A DNA stretch of 64,000 nucleotides from Hymenobacter sp. UV11 (GTDB taxonomy: Bacteria > Bacteroidota > Bacteroidia > Cytophagales > Hymenobacteraceae): positions 1-64,000 of the forward strand of contig NZ_SRII01000016.1 of NCBI RefSeq assembly GCF_004684095.1. Direction: 5' to 3'. The position numbers and the translations under genes were made by a program. The notes below the pieces were generated by a model. It was not told the origin of the DNA and searched no databases. It saw only the letters and a list, made by a program, of their open reading frames with translations. Positions within the stretch are counted from its first letter, which is position 1. Each line of letters starts with the position of its first letter. Positions 18,791 through 27,503 of this stretch are shown here, one piece after another.

Positions 18791-18803
18791 CGTAGTATGT
18801 TTG
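18774..18803 (+). promoter_or_regulatory. parA promoter
   Basis: TTG at 18774-18776, a 19-nt spacer and TATGTTTG at 18796-18803 fit the Bacteroidota housekeeping promoter exactly. The parA ATG follows 24 nt after the -7 element. The -33 element lies inside a repeat copy. Confidence 0.7.
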
Positions 18804-18827
18804 CTAGGAATTCTACTCACCTGCCTT

Positions 18828-19601
18828 ATGCGTATTCTGACATTTGCCAACAACAAGGGCGGAGTTGGCAAGACTACTTCTGCCCTGTCCGTTGCCCATC
18901 GGCTGGCCGAGCTGGGTAAACGCGTGCTCTTTATTGATGCCGACCCACAGGCCAATGCCAGTACTGCCTCTGGCCTACCGGCCGAGCATCCGCATCTGGG
19001 CCTGGCCCTGACAGAAGGGGAGGGGGTGCCCACGTTGGCCTCCCTTTGCTACCCACTCAGCACCGGGCTAAGCATGGTACGGTCAGCCCGTATCATGGCC
19101 CAGCAGGAGAAAGGATTTGGTAACTCTCCCGACTACCAGTTTTTCTTCCGCCAGCAGCTCGAAGAGGTGCGGTCCCATTTTGAGTACGTTATCATTGACA
19201 CAGCTCCAAACCTGGGGCCGCTCACCGTGTCGGCGCTGGTGGCCAGCGAGGCAGTATTCATTCCGCTGCAACCCAATTTGTTTGGCAGTGAGGGCATGAC
19301 TGCCCTCATTGAGATGGTGGCCCGCCTGAAGCGCAACTTCAATCCCGAGTTGCGGGTAGGGGGTATCTTTTTTACCAAATACTCGCCTACCTACCGCAAG
19401 GCCCTACACCACCAGTACGCCCGGGATATCCAGGCCGACCCGGCCCTGACCGCGTTGATTATGCAGCAAACTATTCGGGAAAATGTTTCGCTGGATGAGG
19501 CTCAGAGTATGCAGCGCTCTGTCTACGACTGGGCTCCCAACTCAAATGGGGCTGCTGACTACCGCGGCCTTACTGCTGAAATTCTCACCCGCATTTCCTA
19601 G
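18828..19601 (+). CDS. parA: ParA-family partition ATPase
   Basis: 257 residues from ATG 18828 (MRILTFANNKGGVGKTT). Deviant Walker A KGGVGKTT at residues 9-16, Walker A' FIDADPQANAS near 37-47, and Walker B VIIDTAPNLGPL near 118-129, all diagnostic of the MinD/ParA family. No N-terminal DNA-binding helix, so a type Ib ParA. It would form nucleoid-bound ATP-dependent patches that position plasmid copies through a partner bound at the centromere. The chosen start follows the promoter at 18774-18803; an upstream in-frame start would fall inside the promoter. The partner gene begins 8 bp after the stop. Confidence 0.92.
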   Translation: MRILTFANNKGGVGKTTSALSVAHRLAELGKRVLFIDADPQANASTASGLPAEHPHLGLALTEGEGVPTLASLCYPLSTGLSMVRSARIMAQQEKGFGNSPDYQFFFRQQLEEVRSHFEYVIIDTAPNLGPLTVSALVASEAVFIPLQPNLFGSEGMTALIEMVARLKRNFNPELRVGGIFFTKYSPTYRKALHHQYARDIQADPALTALIMQQTIRENVSLDEAQSMQRSVYDWAPNSNGAADYRGLTAEILTRIS

Positions 19602-19609
19602 CTCTCCCC

Positions 19610-19963
19610 ATGGCTAAGCCTTCCATGACTGGCACGCGCCCCCGGGTGGCCGCGAGTGCCGACGATCTGATATACGGGGTGGAGCCCGGTGTGCTCCCTA
19701 CCCCCACACTAGCCCCCCCGGCGGCCCCCGCCGCCGCTGAGCCGCAAGCCCTACCGGTGAGCCGGGTGGTGTTTACCAACCAGCTCAAGCCGGATGTTTA
19801 CCGTGAGCTGCGCCAGTATGAGTACTGGGCGCACATGGAGCTGCACGAGGTGCTGCATGAAGCCTTGGTGGCTTACCTGGCCGACAAACCCGAAGCCAAA
19901 AAGGCCTTACCACCCAAGGTGGCTGCCAAAACCCTCAAACGCCTGATACGCAAGCCTAGCTGA
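19610..19963 (+). CDS. small ParA partner, putative centromere-binding protein
   Basis: 117 residues. The N-terminal half (1-50) is Pro/Ala-rich and probably disordered; the C-terminal half has VVFTNQLKPDVYRELRQYEYWAHMELHEVLHEALVAY, which has the pattern of a ribbon-helix-helix domain (short strand, then two helices), followed by a basic tail (KTLKRLIRK). Small RHH proteins directly behind ParA are the usual centromere binders of type Ib systems. The job is inferred from context; sequence similarity to a named family is not evident to me. Confidence 0.65.
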   Translation: MAKPSMTGTRPRVAASADDLIYGVEPGVLPTPTLAPPAAPAAAEPQALPVSRVVFTNQLKPDVYRELRQYEYWAHMELHEVLHEALVAYLADKPEAKKALPPKVAAKTLKRLIRKPS

Positions 19964-20538
19964 CGGGCAGGCCGGGTAACCTGTGTGAACCAGCAAAGGG
20001 GGTAGGGCCACGGCTACTGGCACCTTATCGATTTTGCCTAGCGTAGTTTGATTGGCCAGGTATGGGCAATTTGCTTCATCGCGGCAACGACTTGAAAACG
20101 CCTAGGGTATGTCTTGGAAGCCAACGCCCTAAAATACCCGCTACCGTGCGCTGTGAGCGCGCGGTAGCTACTGCTTGCTACTCCTCCATAGCAACTCATC
20201 GCTGAAGCTAGGAGCGCGTCTATTTCGCTGCCAGGCTGGGTAGGAGTTCATTGGCTCGCAAGGAGTGGTAGGGTGGGGGTAGGGAAGTGCCTGCCTCATG
20301 CCTCCGGTACGGATGCTTGCGCAGCGCGAAGTAGGCAAGCTTTTACTTAATATAAATTATATAAAATATTTTCGCCCAGTGTGCGGAGCCAGACTTGATG
20401 TTGAGCGTTTAAAAAGGAGGCAGTAAGGCTCTCAACTTTTTTACAAAAAAAACACTAGCTAGTCTTTACTTATTAATAAGCTTTATAGTCTTTATGGCCC
20501 TCATAACTCATTGTTCATCAGTTTTTTGCAATGCCTAT
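19964..20538. other. intergenic region leading into the origin
   Basis: About 575 bp without a gene. The segment 20340-20380 and the stretch 20440-20510 are strongly AT-rich, as expected for an unwinding element beside iterons. I see no perfect DnaA box. Confidence 0.5.
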
Positions 20539-20853
20539 CTGCTACCAAATTGCCGTTTCCTGCTACCAAATTGCCGTTTCCTGCTACCAAATTGCCGTTT
20601 CACGACTACCAAATTGCCGTTTTAGCTAGCCCTATCTGCTACCAAATTGCCGTTTCCTGCTACCAAATTGCCGTTTTAATAAAGCCCATCTGCTACCAGA
20701 TTGCCGTTTCGGCGATTGCTATCTGCTACCAGATTGCCGTTTTGTAACGTGCACGGCATCTGCTACCAAATTGCCGTTTTGCGGGCAAAATGACCCGTTA
20801 AATCGCGGAAATTCGTACCTTGACTACCTTATCTGCTACCAAATTGCCGTTTT
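20539..20853 (+). repeat. iteron array, candidate replication origin
   Basis: Ten copies of a 21-bp unit with core ctgctaccaaattgccg. Starts: 20539, 20560, 20581, 20602, 20636, 20657, 20690, 20723, 20760 and 20833. Copies 1-4 and 5-6 are in perfect 21-bp tandem; copies 7 and 8 read ccagatt instead of ccaaatt; copy 4 begins acgactacc. The last copy abuts the rep start codon. Direct orientation, unequal spacing and location before rep identify iterons, not a CRISPR array. Confidence 0.92.
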
Positions 20854-22107
20854 GTGACCAGCCAGCTAACCGTTATTCCGCCGCGACCGGAGGTGCGACA
20901 ACACAACGCACTGATAAACAGCTCATTTGTGTTGAATACCTTGGAGTGGCGCGCCTTCACGGCTATTCTGGCGCGCATCCATCCCGACGACGAAGAGTTC
21001 AAGGAATACTTCATCCCAGCCCCAGAACTGGTGGGGGAAGAAACCGGGGGAAGTGCTTATCTTCAAATAAAAAGTCTATCTAAACGACTGCTGAATAGAA
21101 CGTTATACGTAGAGCTATTGGGCCCGAACGGGGAGCGCGTGAGCAAGCCCGATTATGAATATATCTCCTTCATTACCAAGGCGCGCTACATGCGCCAGCG
21201 GGGGGGACTCTTCGTAAAGGTCAACCCGGATTTTATCCCGTATCTGCTGCAACTAACGCAACGCGGCAACTTTACCAAGAGCCTGACTACGGAGCTTAAA
21301 AGCCTGAGTAGCAGTCATTCCTTCAAGATTTATTGGCTATTGTCAGAGTACCGCACGTTTGGAACTCGTACTATTACGGTGGAAGACTTGCGGTTTCGGC
21401 TGGGTATCCGAGCGGATGAGTATGCTGACCGATTCAACAATTTTAAAGCAAAAGTATTGGATAAGGCGCAGGAAGAGCTGTCTGATACCGACTTATGCTT
21501 TGAAATGGAACTGCTACGCGAAGGCAAAGCAGTGAGGCAAATTCGCTTTACGTTTAATGCCAGCCCCCTGGTACTGGAGCCATCTGCTACCAAATTGCCG
21601 TTAGCAACGGCGCATACGCCGCCAGAGCGGGAGGTTTGGGTCACCGAGCTACTTGCTTTGGGGGTAGGGGAGGCGGGCTGCGAGGTTATTCGCCGACACT
21701 TGGCAGAAGGTCAGTACCCCATTGACTACCTGAGCTATGTGCTGGAAGTAATGCGGCGCCCTCGCAAAGCTAAGATTCGGAAACCGGCTGATTACGTTTA
21801 CAAGTGTATTACGGGGAAGCTGTTGCTAGAAGAATTCTATCGTAGCCAAGAGCCTGTAGTGATGCCACCCATAGACAAGCCGACTCGAAAAACAAGTATT
21901 AAATCGGTGCCAGTGGTGCCAGCTGAAACGGTTTTCACACTGCAAGAAGTACAGCAGATGTACGATAATCCAGGACCTTTTCTTAAGCGTAGCGAACGTG
22001 CAGCCACGTTTGAAGAGCACTTACAGCGTGTGTACTTAAGCCAGGGTTTTATGTTGGAAGAGCGTGCCGGTCAGCAAGTATTAGTTTTAAAAACCAATAC
22101 TTATTAA
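20854..22107 (+). CDS. replication initiator protein (Rep_3/RepB family)
   Basis: 417 residues from GTG 20854; the first iteron-free base triplet after the array, no Shine-Dalgarno. The pattern of two winged-helix domains fits Rep_3 initiators: N-terminal HNALINSSFVLNTLEWRAF, YLQIKSLSKRLLNRTL, then FTKSLTTELKSLSSSHSFKIYWLLSEYR and TVEDLRFRLGI with FKAKVLDKAQEEL typical for the second wing. It would bind the iterons to open the origin and, as a dimer, repress itself. The C-terminal 140 residues beyond the Rep_3 core are of unknown role. The gene is less G+C-rich than the flanking genes. Confidence 0.9.
   Translation: MTSQLTVIPPRPEVRQHNALINSSFVLNTLEWRAFTAILARIHPDDEEFKEYFIPAPELVGEETGGSAYLQIKSLSKRLLNRTLYVELLGPNGERVSKPDYEYISFITKARYMRQRGGLFVKVNPDFIPYLLQLTQRGNFTKSLTTELKSLSSSHSFKIYWLLSEYRTFGTRTITVEDLRFRLGIRADEYADRFNNFKAKVLDKAQEELSDTDLCFEMELLREGKAVRQIRFTFNASPLVLEPSATKLPLATAHTPPEREVWVTELLALGVGEAGCEVIRRHLAEGQYPIDYLSYVLEVMRRPRKAKIRKPADYVYKCITGKLLLEEFYRSQEPVVMPPIDKPTRKTSIKSVPVVPAETVFTLQEVQQMYDNPGPFLKRSERAATFEEHLQRVYLSQGFMLEERAGQQVLVLKTNTY
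21584..21604 (+). repeat. eleventh iteron inside the rep coding sequence
   Basis: The sequence ctgctaccaaattgccg, identical to the upstream iterons over 19 bases, lies in rep and encodes SATKLPL at the junction between the initiator core and the C-terminal extension. Same orientation as the array. Confidence 0.88.
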
Positions 22108-22337
22108 GTGCAATATTAAAAATATTAATATAAAATTTGTGTACCAATTTTTTATACCTCCACATAATTCAAATCAAGATTTTTACGGAAGTATAAAATA
22201 GTATTTCACGCTAGTTAGAAGCTTTATACTATTATAAACTAATTAGTAAGCAGCTAGTTAGGGTTATTATTTAACGTAATCCACGTCATAAGGCCTGCCA
22301 GACTATTACAGCTTTGACGTCTGCGAACGCGGTCGCG

Positions 22338-22660
22338 TCAGTGAAAGCGCTGATTGTAGATTTCAATAGCCTTGCCATAATAGTTACTGCTGAACATGAG
22401 GTAGCCATAGCCGCCAAAGGTCCCCAATAGAATGAAAACGGGAACTGGGGCTTTGCTGAACGCCGAACCCGGCCCGCTTTCCTGGTCAGCTTGGTGTTTA
22501 CTCACTAGCAACGCCACCGCCATCACGGGTCGCAGCGCTAGGCTCCAGCGCATTTGGGCACGAGGCCTTGTAGCGCACCAGCGCTGCTTGTCTTCCGCCG
22601 TGAATTCGAGCGCTGGGACGCTCGTCCACCCGGTAGCCACTTGCAAGGATAAGGTGGTCA
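22338..22660 (-). pseudogene. hypothetical membrane protein cut at its 5' end by an IS3 element
   Basis: The frame reads VPALEFTAEDKQRWCATRP, then hydrophobic segments WSLALRPVMAVALLV and VPVFILLGTFGGYGYLMF, ending KAIEIYNQRFH. It runs into the left end of the IS3 remnant, so the natural start is missing. No family recognised; likely a small inner-membrane protein. Confidence 0.45.
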
Positions 22661-22698
22661 GGTAGAAATGGACACGGCGAAAGTAACTTTCCCTTGTC

Positions 22699-22971
22699 AT
22701 GGAAGCAACAAAACCAGTCGGTAAACGGCACCGAACCAAGTATGATGCGGCCTTTCGGACCGAAGCAGTCCGCCGCGTCACCCAGGATGGACAGGCGGCA
22801 ACGCGCGTCGCGCAGGCCATGGGCATGAGCGAGGCAGTCTTGGGCAAGTGGGTGCGGGCGGCCCGCGCCCAAGAGGCGCGTCCAGCCGGCAGCGAGGCGC
22901 TGGAACAGGAAAACTAGCAGTTGCGGGCCCAATTGGCCCGCGCCGAGATGGAGCGCGCTATTTAAAAAAAA
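22699..22971 (+). pseudogene. IS3 transposase orfA, interrupted
   Basis: HTH protein starting MEATKPVGKRHRTKYD with AFRTEAVRRV and MGMSEAVLGKWVRAAR, the usual DNA-binding subunit. TAG at 22915-22917 interrupts EQEN-QLRAQLARAEMERAI, and a T lost before an A run (near 22964) removes Leu from the expected AILKKAL. Not functional as read. Confidence 0.75.
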
Positions 22972-23003
22972 GCGCTGACCATATTTTCACAACCGACGGG
23001 CCG

Positions 23004-23513
23004 ATGAAACGCTTCGTTTTCATGGCCTTACACGCTGGCTGTTGGCCGGTGCGTGAGCAGTGCCGCTTGCTGGCTGTCAGCCCCAGCGGCTACTACGCGT
23101 GGCGCAAGCGCACGCCGGCTACAGCCGAGCCCGCGCTTGCCGCCTGGCAAGTGGCAGCCCAGCGGGTGTTTACGACCCATGCCGGCCGCTATGGGCAACG
23201 CCGGCTGCGCGCCCAGCTGCGCCGCGAAGGCCATGCGGTGGGCCGGCAGCGGCTGCGCGGCTGGCTTAGCGCCAGCGGCTTACACACCCTCTGCACCCGC
23301 TCTAGCACCCGTCCCCCGCGCACCACCCAGGCTGACCCACAGGCCGTAGCCGCCGCCAACAAGTTGGCGAGCTGGCCAGCCTCCACTGCCCCAAATCAAA
23401 TCTGGGTCGGCGATATCACCTACCTGGCCCTGGCCACTGGGAACTAGGCCTACCTGGCCTGCTGGCGCGATGCTTTTTCCCGACGCGTGGTCGTGAGATG
23501 GCCCGCTAGTTTA
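23004..23513 (+). pseudogene. IS3 transposase orfB, nonsense and 3'-truncated
   Basis: N-terminal HTH_21 region (CRLLAVSPSGYYAWRKR, YGQRRLRAQLRREG) and the first DDE residue in NQIWVGDITYLA. A TAG at 23445-23447 breaks GN-AYLACWRDAFSRRVV; sequence ends before the second Asp and Glu. Inactive. Confidence 0.75.
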
Positions 23514-23520
23514 GGACTAC

Positions 23521-23550
23521 CTAGCGTTGTTTTCCGTTCCTACTATTGTG
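23521..23550 (-). repeat. 30-bp dispersed repeat, copy B
   Basis: Reverse complement of the sequence at 8865-8894 (28 of 30 bases). It lies between the cut IS3 orfB and the GH39 stop codon, in the 3' region of the xylan locus. Confidence 0.6.
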
Positions 23551-23556
23551 TGACCC

Positions 23557-25125
23557 CTACAAGGCGGCCTGTAGCTTAAGCAAATAGACATCGTTCTCGC
23601 ACAGCGGCAAGTTCAAGTGGAGCCGGCCATCGGCGCTGACGCGAACTTGCCGTTTCTCCTGTGGCTTACCCGTCGCCAGGGCTTTGAGCGAGGTTACCTG
23701 CTGCTTGCTTAGTTGGGCCGGGGAGCCCATTTCTATATATGATGTGTAGGCATCGTTGCGCTTATAGCCTACCTGCGAAATGCTCAATACATACGCGCCC
23801 TGGCGCAAGCCATTCACCTGAACCACTACCTCCCCTTTGCTTTTGGCTGGCAAGTCCTTGACAAAGTATTGTTGATTGTTAATGCTATCCGGAAGCGTGC
23901 GGGTGTAGTCCCAGAGCAGCAGTTGTACGTTGCCTTTGCCGTCGGTGGTGGCCATTGACTGCCCATCGTTGTTGCGGAGTTCCGTGGGCGAGAGCGCGTT
24001 CAAAAACTGGTAAGCGAAGTACGCTGGCTTCTTGATGCCTTGCGTATTCATCAGGCCGAAGCCGCCGTGAAACGCTTCAGCGCGGGGGCCGGCTTCCTCA
24101 AAAATGTCCGAAAAAACCCAGTAGGACATCGATTGCGCGGTGCTACCCACCTGCTTCAACTTTTGTAAGATGTAGGCTGCCTGGTGGTAGCTGTCGTGGG
24201 TCGGGTCGGCAGGCGTGTAGGAAGAGCTCCATTCGGTGTAGTGCAGCTCCAGCTTGGGCATCGCAGATTGCTGAATTTCCACGCGGTTTTTCTGCACATC
24301 CACGCTGATGGCCTGCGCATCCTTGCTGAGCACGGTGCCGGTGGTCCCAAACTCATCGAGGAAGCCCTGGTTGACGCCGTAGGAATGCGTGCTGACAAAG
24401 TCCAGCGGCACCTTGTTTTGGGCGCAGAAGGCAATTGTCTCGGGAATCCAGGCGGCCCCGGCAGTGGCCGGGCCGCCTACCCGGTACCGGGCATCAACGC
24501 TTTTGATGGCGGTGGCCGCGTACTGGTACAGCTTAAAGTAATCGGCTTGCGTACCGGTCCAGAACCCGTCCAGGTTTGGCTCGTTCCAGACTTCAAAATA
24601 CCAGCTCGCCACCTCCGCCGCGCCGTAACGGGCGGTAAAATGGGCGGTTAGCGCCTTAATCAAGTTTCCCCACTTCTCGTAGCTGCGCGGTGGGGTCACG
24701 TTGCCCCGCCACCAGAAAATAGTTTTGTCGCCGCTGGCCAGGGCCGCGGGCATAAAGCCCAGCTCGACAAAGGGCTTCACGTGGATGCTGAGCAAATAAT
24801 CGTAGAGCGCATCGATGTACTGAAAATTGTAGTGCTCCTGGCCGCGGGCATCGACGCGGTAGAGGCCCATGTCATCGGTGAGCAAGCCGTGCATGCGAAT
24901 GTAGCGAAAGCCGGCATCGTGCTTGATTTCAGCGAGTTGCTGCTGCCAATCGGCACGCAAGCCCTCATTGGCCCGCCCCGCCCCGACGCAGGTATTAAAC
25001 GTCGGGCTAAGCTTGCCGCTGCTGGCCTTTACGTTAACCTCAATAACGCGGCGCTGGGCCCGGCCTGGCAGCGACAACAATAGAAGGCCACTTGCCGCAA
25101 AAACCATCATGGTTTTGAGAAACAT
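23557..25125 (-). CDS. GH39 beta-xylosidase-like glycosidase
   Basis: 522 residues with a signal peptide (cleavage near GRAQ, residue 24), so periplasmic. A (beta/alpha)8 domain of family GH39: acid/base Glu182 in FEVWNEPNLDG, nucleophile Glu298 in LELHYTEWSSSY, and the family block FVSTHSYG around 244-250. The C-terminal beta domain (about 400-522) is also typical. GH39 enzymes act on beta-xylosides or alpha-L-arabinosides with retention; in this locus, release of xylose from xylo-oligosaccharides is most likely. It is the last gene of the minus-strand run. Confidence 0.85.
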   Translation of the reverse strand: MFLKTMMVFAASGLLLLSLPGRAQRRVIEVNVKASSGKLSPTFNTCVGAGRANEGLRADWQQQLAEIKHDAGFRYIRMHGLLTDDMGLYRVDARGQEHYNFQYIDALYDYLLSIHVKPFVELGFMPAALASGDKTIFWWRGNVTPPRSYEKWGNLIKALTAHFTARYGAAEVASWYFEVWNEPNLDGFWTGTQADYFKLYQYAATAIKSVDARYRVGGPATAGAAWIPETIAFCAQNKVPLDFVSTHSYGVNQGFLDEFGTTGTVLSKDAQAISVDVQKNRVEIQQSAMPKLELHYTEWSSSYTPADPTHDSYHQAAYILQKLKQVGSTAQSMSYWVFSDIFEEAGPRAEAFHGGFGLMNTQGIKKPAYFAYQFLNALSPTELRNNDGQSMATTDGKGNVQLLLWDYTRTLPDSINNQQYFVKDLPAKSKGEVVVQVNGLRQGAYVLSISQVGYKRNDAYTSYIEMGSPAQLSKQQVTSLKALATGKPQEKRQVRVSADGRLHLNLPLCENDVYLLKLQAAL

Positions 25126-25348
25126 GTACTTGTCCTTAAGCTTAGGTGATGGGAAAACGGAGAAATGAGTAAATTAATCACGCCAGCTGAGCCAGGGTTA
25201 AGCAGGCGCGTCGCCATCTGGTGGGCAAACCTAAACCGCATTGGCAAGAACTGAGCGCAGGTTTCCCATTGGTTGGCATGGTAGCGGCAGTGGTACCGGT
25301 GGTGCCGGGACCACTGCCGCCTGCAAACGCTGAGCCCCCGGCCAGCGC

Positions 25349-27424
25349 CTACCGCCGGGGGCGTTGCGCATCGTTGGCAATGACGCCGTCCAGCGTGTGC
25401 ATGGGCGGCTCCACGGTGGCGGGGATGGGCAAGTGGCTGAACTGCTGGAAGTAGAGCAGGCAGGCATCCTTCCAGAGCACGGCGTTGCCGCTTTGGGCGC
25501 GCAGCTTGTCTTGCACCGCGGCAAACCGCTCGGCATCCACGTAGGGCCGGGCTGCGTCCCAGGTTTGCTGAAACTGCCGCACCTGGTGCACCCCCAGGTC
25601 GTAGTGCAGGGCCAGCTCGTCCCAGAGGGTGCGGCCGCTCTTCATCTTGAAATCCCACGGGAGGTGGTGGAACCAGAGCAGGTACTCGTCGGGACAGGTA
25701 GCGGGGTTGTTGAACTGGGCGGCCAGGGGCTCGTGGTACTGGCTCACGGCGTTGCTGCCGGCGGTGGTGCGGTCAAAGCCCACGCCATTGAGGGCGGCCT
25801 GGTGGTAGTAGGGCGGCGTCCAGTCGGGGCGCATCTGGGGCGGGGCCCACCAGGGGCCGGGGCCGTAGTGGTCGTGGGTAGCCGACATGATGTGGTGCAG
25901 GCCCAGGGGCATGGAGTAGTTTACGGCGGCCTCGCGGCTGGCCAGCATCAGCTGCTGCACCGGGGCCAGGAAACGGGTGTTCCAGTCGGCAGCGCTCGGG
26001 GCCGGCTGGCCGGCCGGGCCGGTGGCCGACCCAGCGAACGTCAGCCGGAGCCACTCTTCGGCTATCTGGCTGCTCTTAATGGTGTTATTCCAGGCCAGGC
26101 GGCCGAAGGCGTACCAGTTGGCCTGGCCAAAATCCTGGCCGGTCCAGTTGGTAGCCAAGCCCACGTTGGCCACGCCGGCCATGGCCGAGTGCTGCTGCGG
26201 GTACACGCTGCCGTCGGTGCAGCGGGCCACGGTGCTGCCGGGGCCGGCCTGGTAGGTGTCGCTGCCCAGGGTTTCGGCCCACATGGGGGCCAGAAAAACC
26301 AGGTCGGTGGCGTGGCCCAGGTACTCCTGGGTAATCTGGAATTCGGGCATCACGGCGGTTTTTTTCAAGGCCCCAAACAGGGGGCTGAATGGCTCGCGGG
26401 GCTGGAAATCAATCGGCCCGTTTTTCACCTGAATAATGACGTTGTCGCGGAATTTGCCGTCGAGGGGCACAAATTCGTTGTAGGCCTGCTTGGCGCGGTC
26501 CTTATCGGTGGGGCTGTACACGAAGGCGCGCCACATCACCAGGCCGCCGTAGGGGCGCACGGCATCGGCGAGCAGGTTGGCCCCGTCGGCGTGGGTGCGG
26601 CCGAAGTCCTGGGGCCCCGGCTGGCCCTCGCTGCTGGCCTTCACCAAAAAGCCCCCGAAGTCGGGAATCAGCGCGTACACTTCCTTGGTCTTGTTTTTCC
26701 ACCAGCTGATGACGGCCGGGTCCAGCGGGTCGGAGGTTTTGAGGCCGCCCAGCAAGGCCGGCGAGGAGAATTTCACGGCCAGAAAAACTTTCACCCCGTA
26801 GGGCCGCAGCTCGTCGGCAATGGCCTTGGTGCGGGCCAGGTAGGGGGCCGAGAGCATCTGCGGCGAGGAATTCACGTTGTTAAGCACGGCCCCGTTAATG
26901 CCCACCGAGGCATCGGCGCGGGCGTAAGCCTGCCACCGGGCCTTGTCCTGCGCGTTCACCGCAAACGCGCTGTCCTTGCGCCAGAAAATGGACTGGCCGG
27001 CGTAGCCCCGCTCAATCGAGCCGTCGAGGTTGTCCCAGTGGTTGAGCACGCGCAGCTCGTAGGAAGGGTTGGAAACGCCCGCGGCCAGCGGCTCGCCGGT
27101 TTGCTGGCGGCGCAGCAGCTCAAACGCCCCGTACAGCAGTCCCGCCTCGGTGGCGGCCTCCACGCTGGTGGCTCCTAGCCGAAACCCGTCGTTCCGCAGG
27201 GCTTTATCCTTCTTGATAGTCAGCCGAACGGTAGCCCCGGCCGCGCCCTGCCAGCCGCGTTGCAGCTCCTGCTTAGCTGTGGCCAGCAGGGGCGAGCTTT
27301 TGGCGGCAGTAACCACCGTGACCGGCGCGGCCGGGTGCGGCCGTAGCCAAAGCTGGTGGCCGTCCTCAGCCTTGAGCGCCAGGGCCCCGCACAGGAGTAG
27401 GATACTGAAAAAGAGTTGTTTCAT
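25349..27424 (-). CDS. GH67 alpha-glucuronidase
   Basis: 691 residues with a signal peptide (MKQLFFSILLLCGALALKA). Family GH67: N-terminal beta domain, then a TIM barrel with LNHWDNLDGSIERGYAG (125-143), acid Glu266 in KASSEGQPGP, and the base pair Asp339 (NGPIDFQPREP) and Glu367 (QITQEYLGH), and a helical C-terminus. The family removes 4-O-methyl-glucuronic acid from the non-reducing end of xylo-oligosaccharides, inverting. Length matches the family (about 680-720). It lies 79 bp downstream of a GH43 gene. Confidence 0.93.
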   Translation of the reverse strand: MKQLFFSILLLCGALALKAEDGHQLWLRPHPAAPVTVVTAAKSSPLLATAKQELQRGWQGAAGATVRLTIKKDKALRNDGFRLGATSVEAATEAGLLYGAFELLRRQQTGEPLAAGVSNPSYELRVLNHWDNLDGSIERGYAGQSIFWRKDSAFAVNAQDKARWQAYARADASVGINGAVLNNVNSSPQMLSAPYLARTKAIADELRPYGVKVFLAVKFSSPALLGGLKTSDPLDPAVISWWKNKTKEVYALIPDFGGFLVKASSEGQPGPQDFGRTHADGANLLADAVRPYGGLVMWRAFVYSPTDKDRAKQAYNEFVPLDGKFRDNVIIQVKNGPIDFQPREPFSPLFGALKKTAVMPEFQITQEYLGHATDLVFLAPMWAETLGSDTYQAGPGSTVARCTDGSVYPQQHSAMAGVANVGLATNWTGQDFGQANWYAFGRLAWNNTIKSSQIAEEWLRLTFAGSATGPAGQPAPSAADWNTRFLAPVQQLMLASREAAVNYSMPLGLHHIMSATHDHYGPGPWWAPPQMRPDWTPPYYHQAALNGVGFDRTTAGSNAVSQYHEPLAAQFNNPATCPDEYLLWFHHLPWDFKMKSGRTLWDELALHYDLGVHQVRQFQQTWDAARPYVDAERFAAVQDKLRAQSGNAVLWKDACLLYFQQFSHLPIPATVEPPMHTLDGVIANDAQRPRR

Positions 27425-27503
27425 GTGGGTGGATTCGGGGTTGTTGAGTAATCTTAGGGAGGCCAGGTTCTAGCGCTTGCCGCCTGGGTAACCCTACCCC
27501 CCC

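Larger units (their letters stand above)
18240..18827 (+). other. AT-rich parA upstream region, candidate partition site
   Basis: Nearly 590 bp of AT-rich sequence without a gene. It is filled with variants of gtRttgcagtRttgc and with the longer repeat described separately. Position directly upstream of parA suits a centromere-like site. Confidence 0.55.
22660..23515 (+). mobile_element. IS3-family insertion sequence remnant
   Basis: Contains decayed orfA and orfB (listed separately) in plus orientation. The right part of orfB is missing after about 23513, so the catalytic core is incomplete. Exact ends cannot be set; the left end is near 22655-22665, where similarity of the reading frame of the minus-strand gene stops. 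Confidence 0.75.

Noticed and set aside
20539-20853. CRISPR array
   Set aside because: Repeats are 21 bp, partly in direct tandem without spacers, irregularly spaced and end at a rep start codon; these are iterons. No cas gene is present.
25364-27178. 604-codon open frame on the plus strand
   Set aside because: Antisense shadow of the GH67 gene, rich in Gly, Val and His with no domains.
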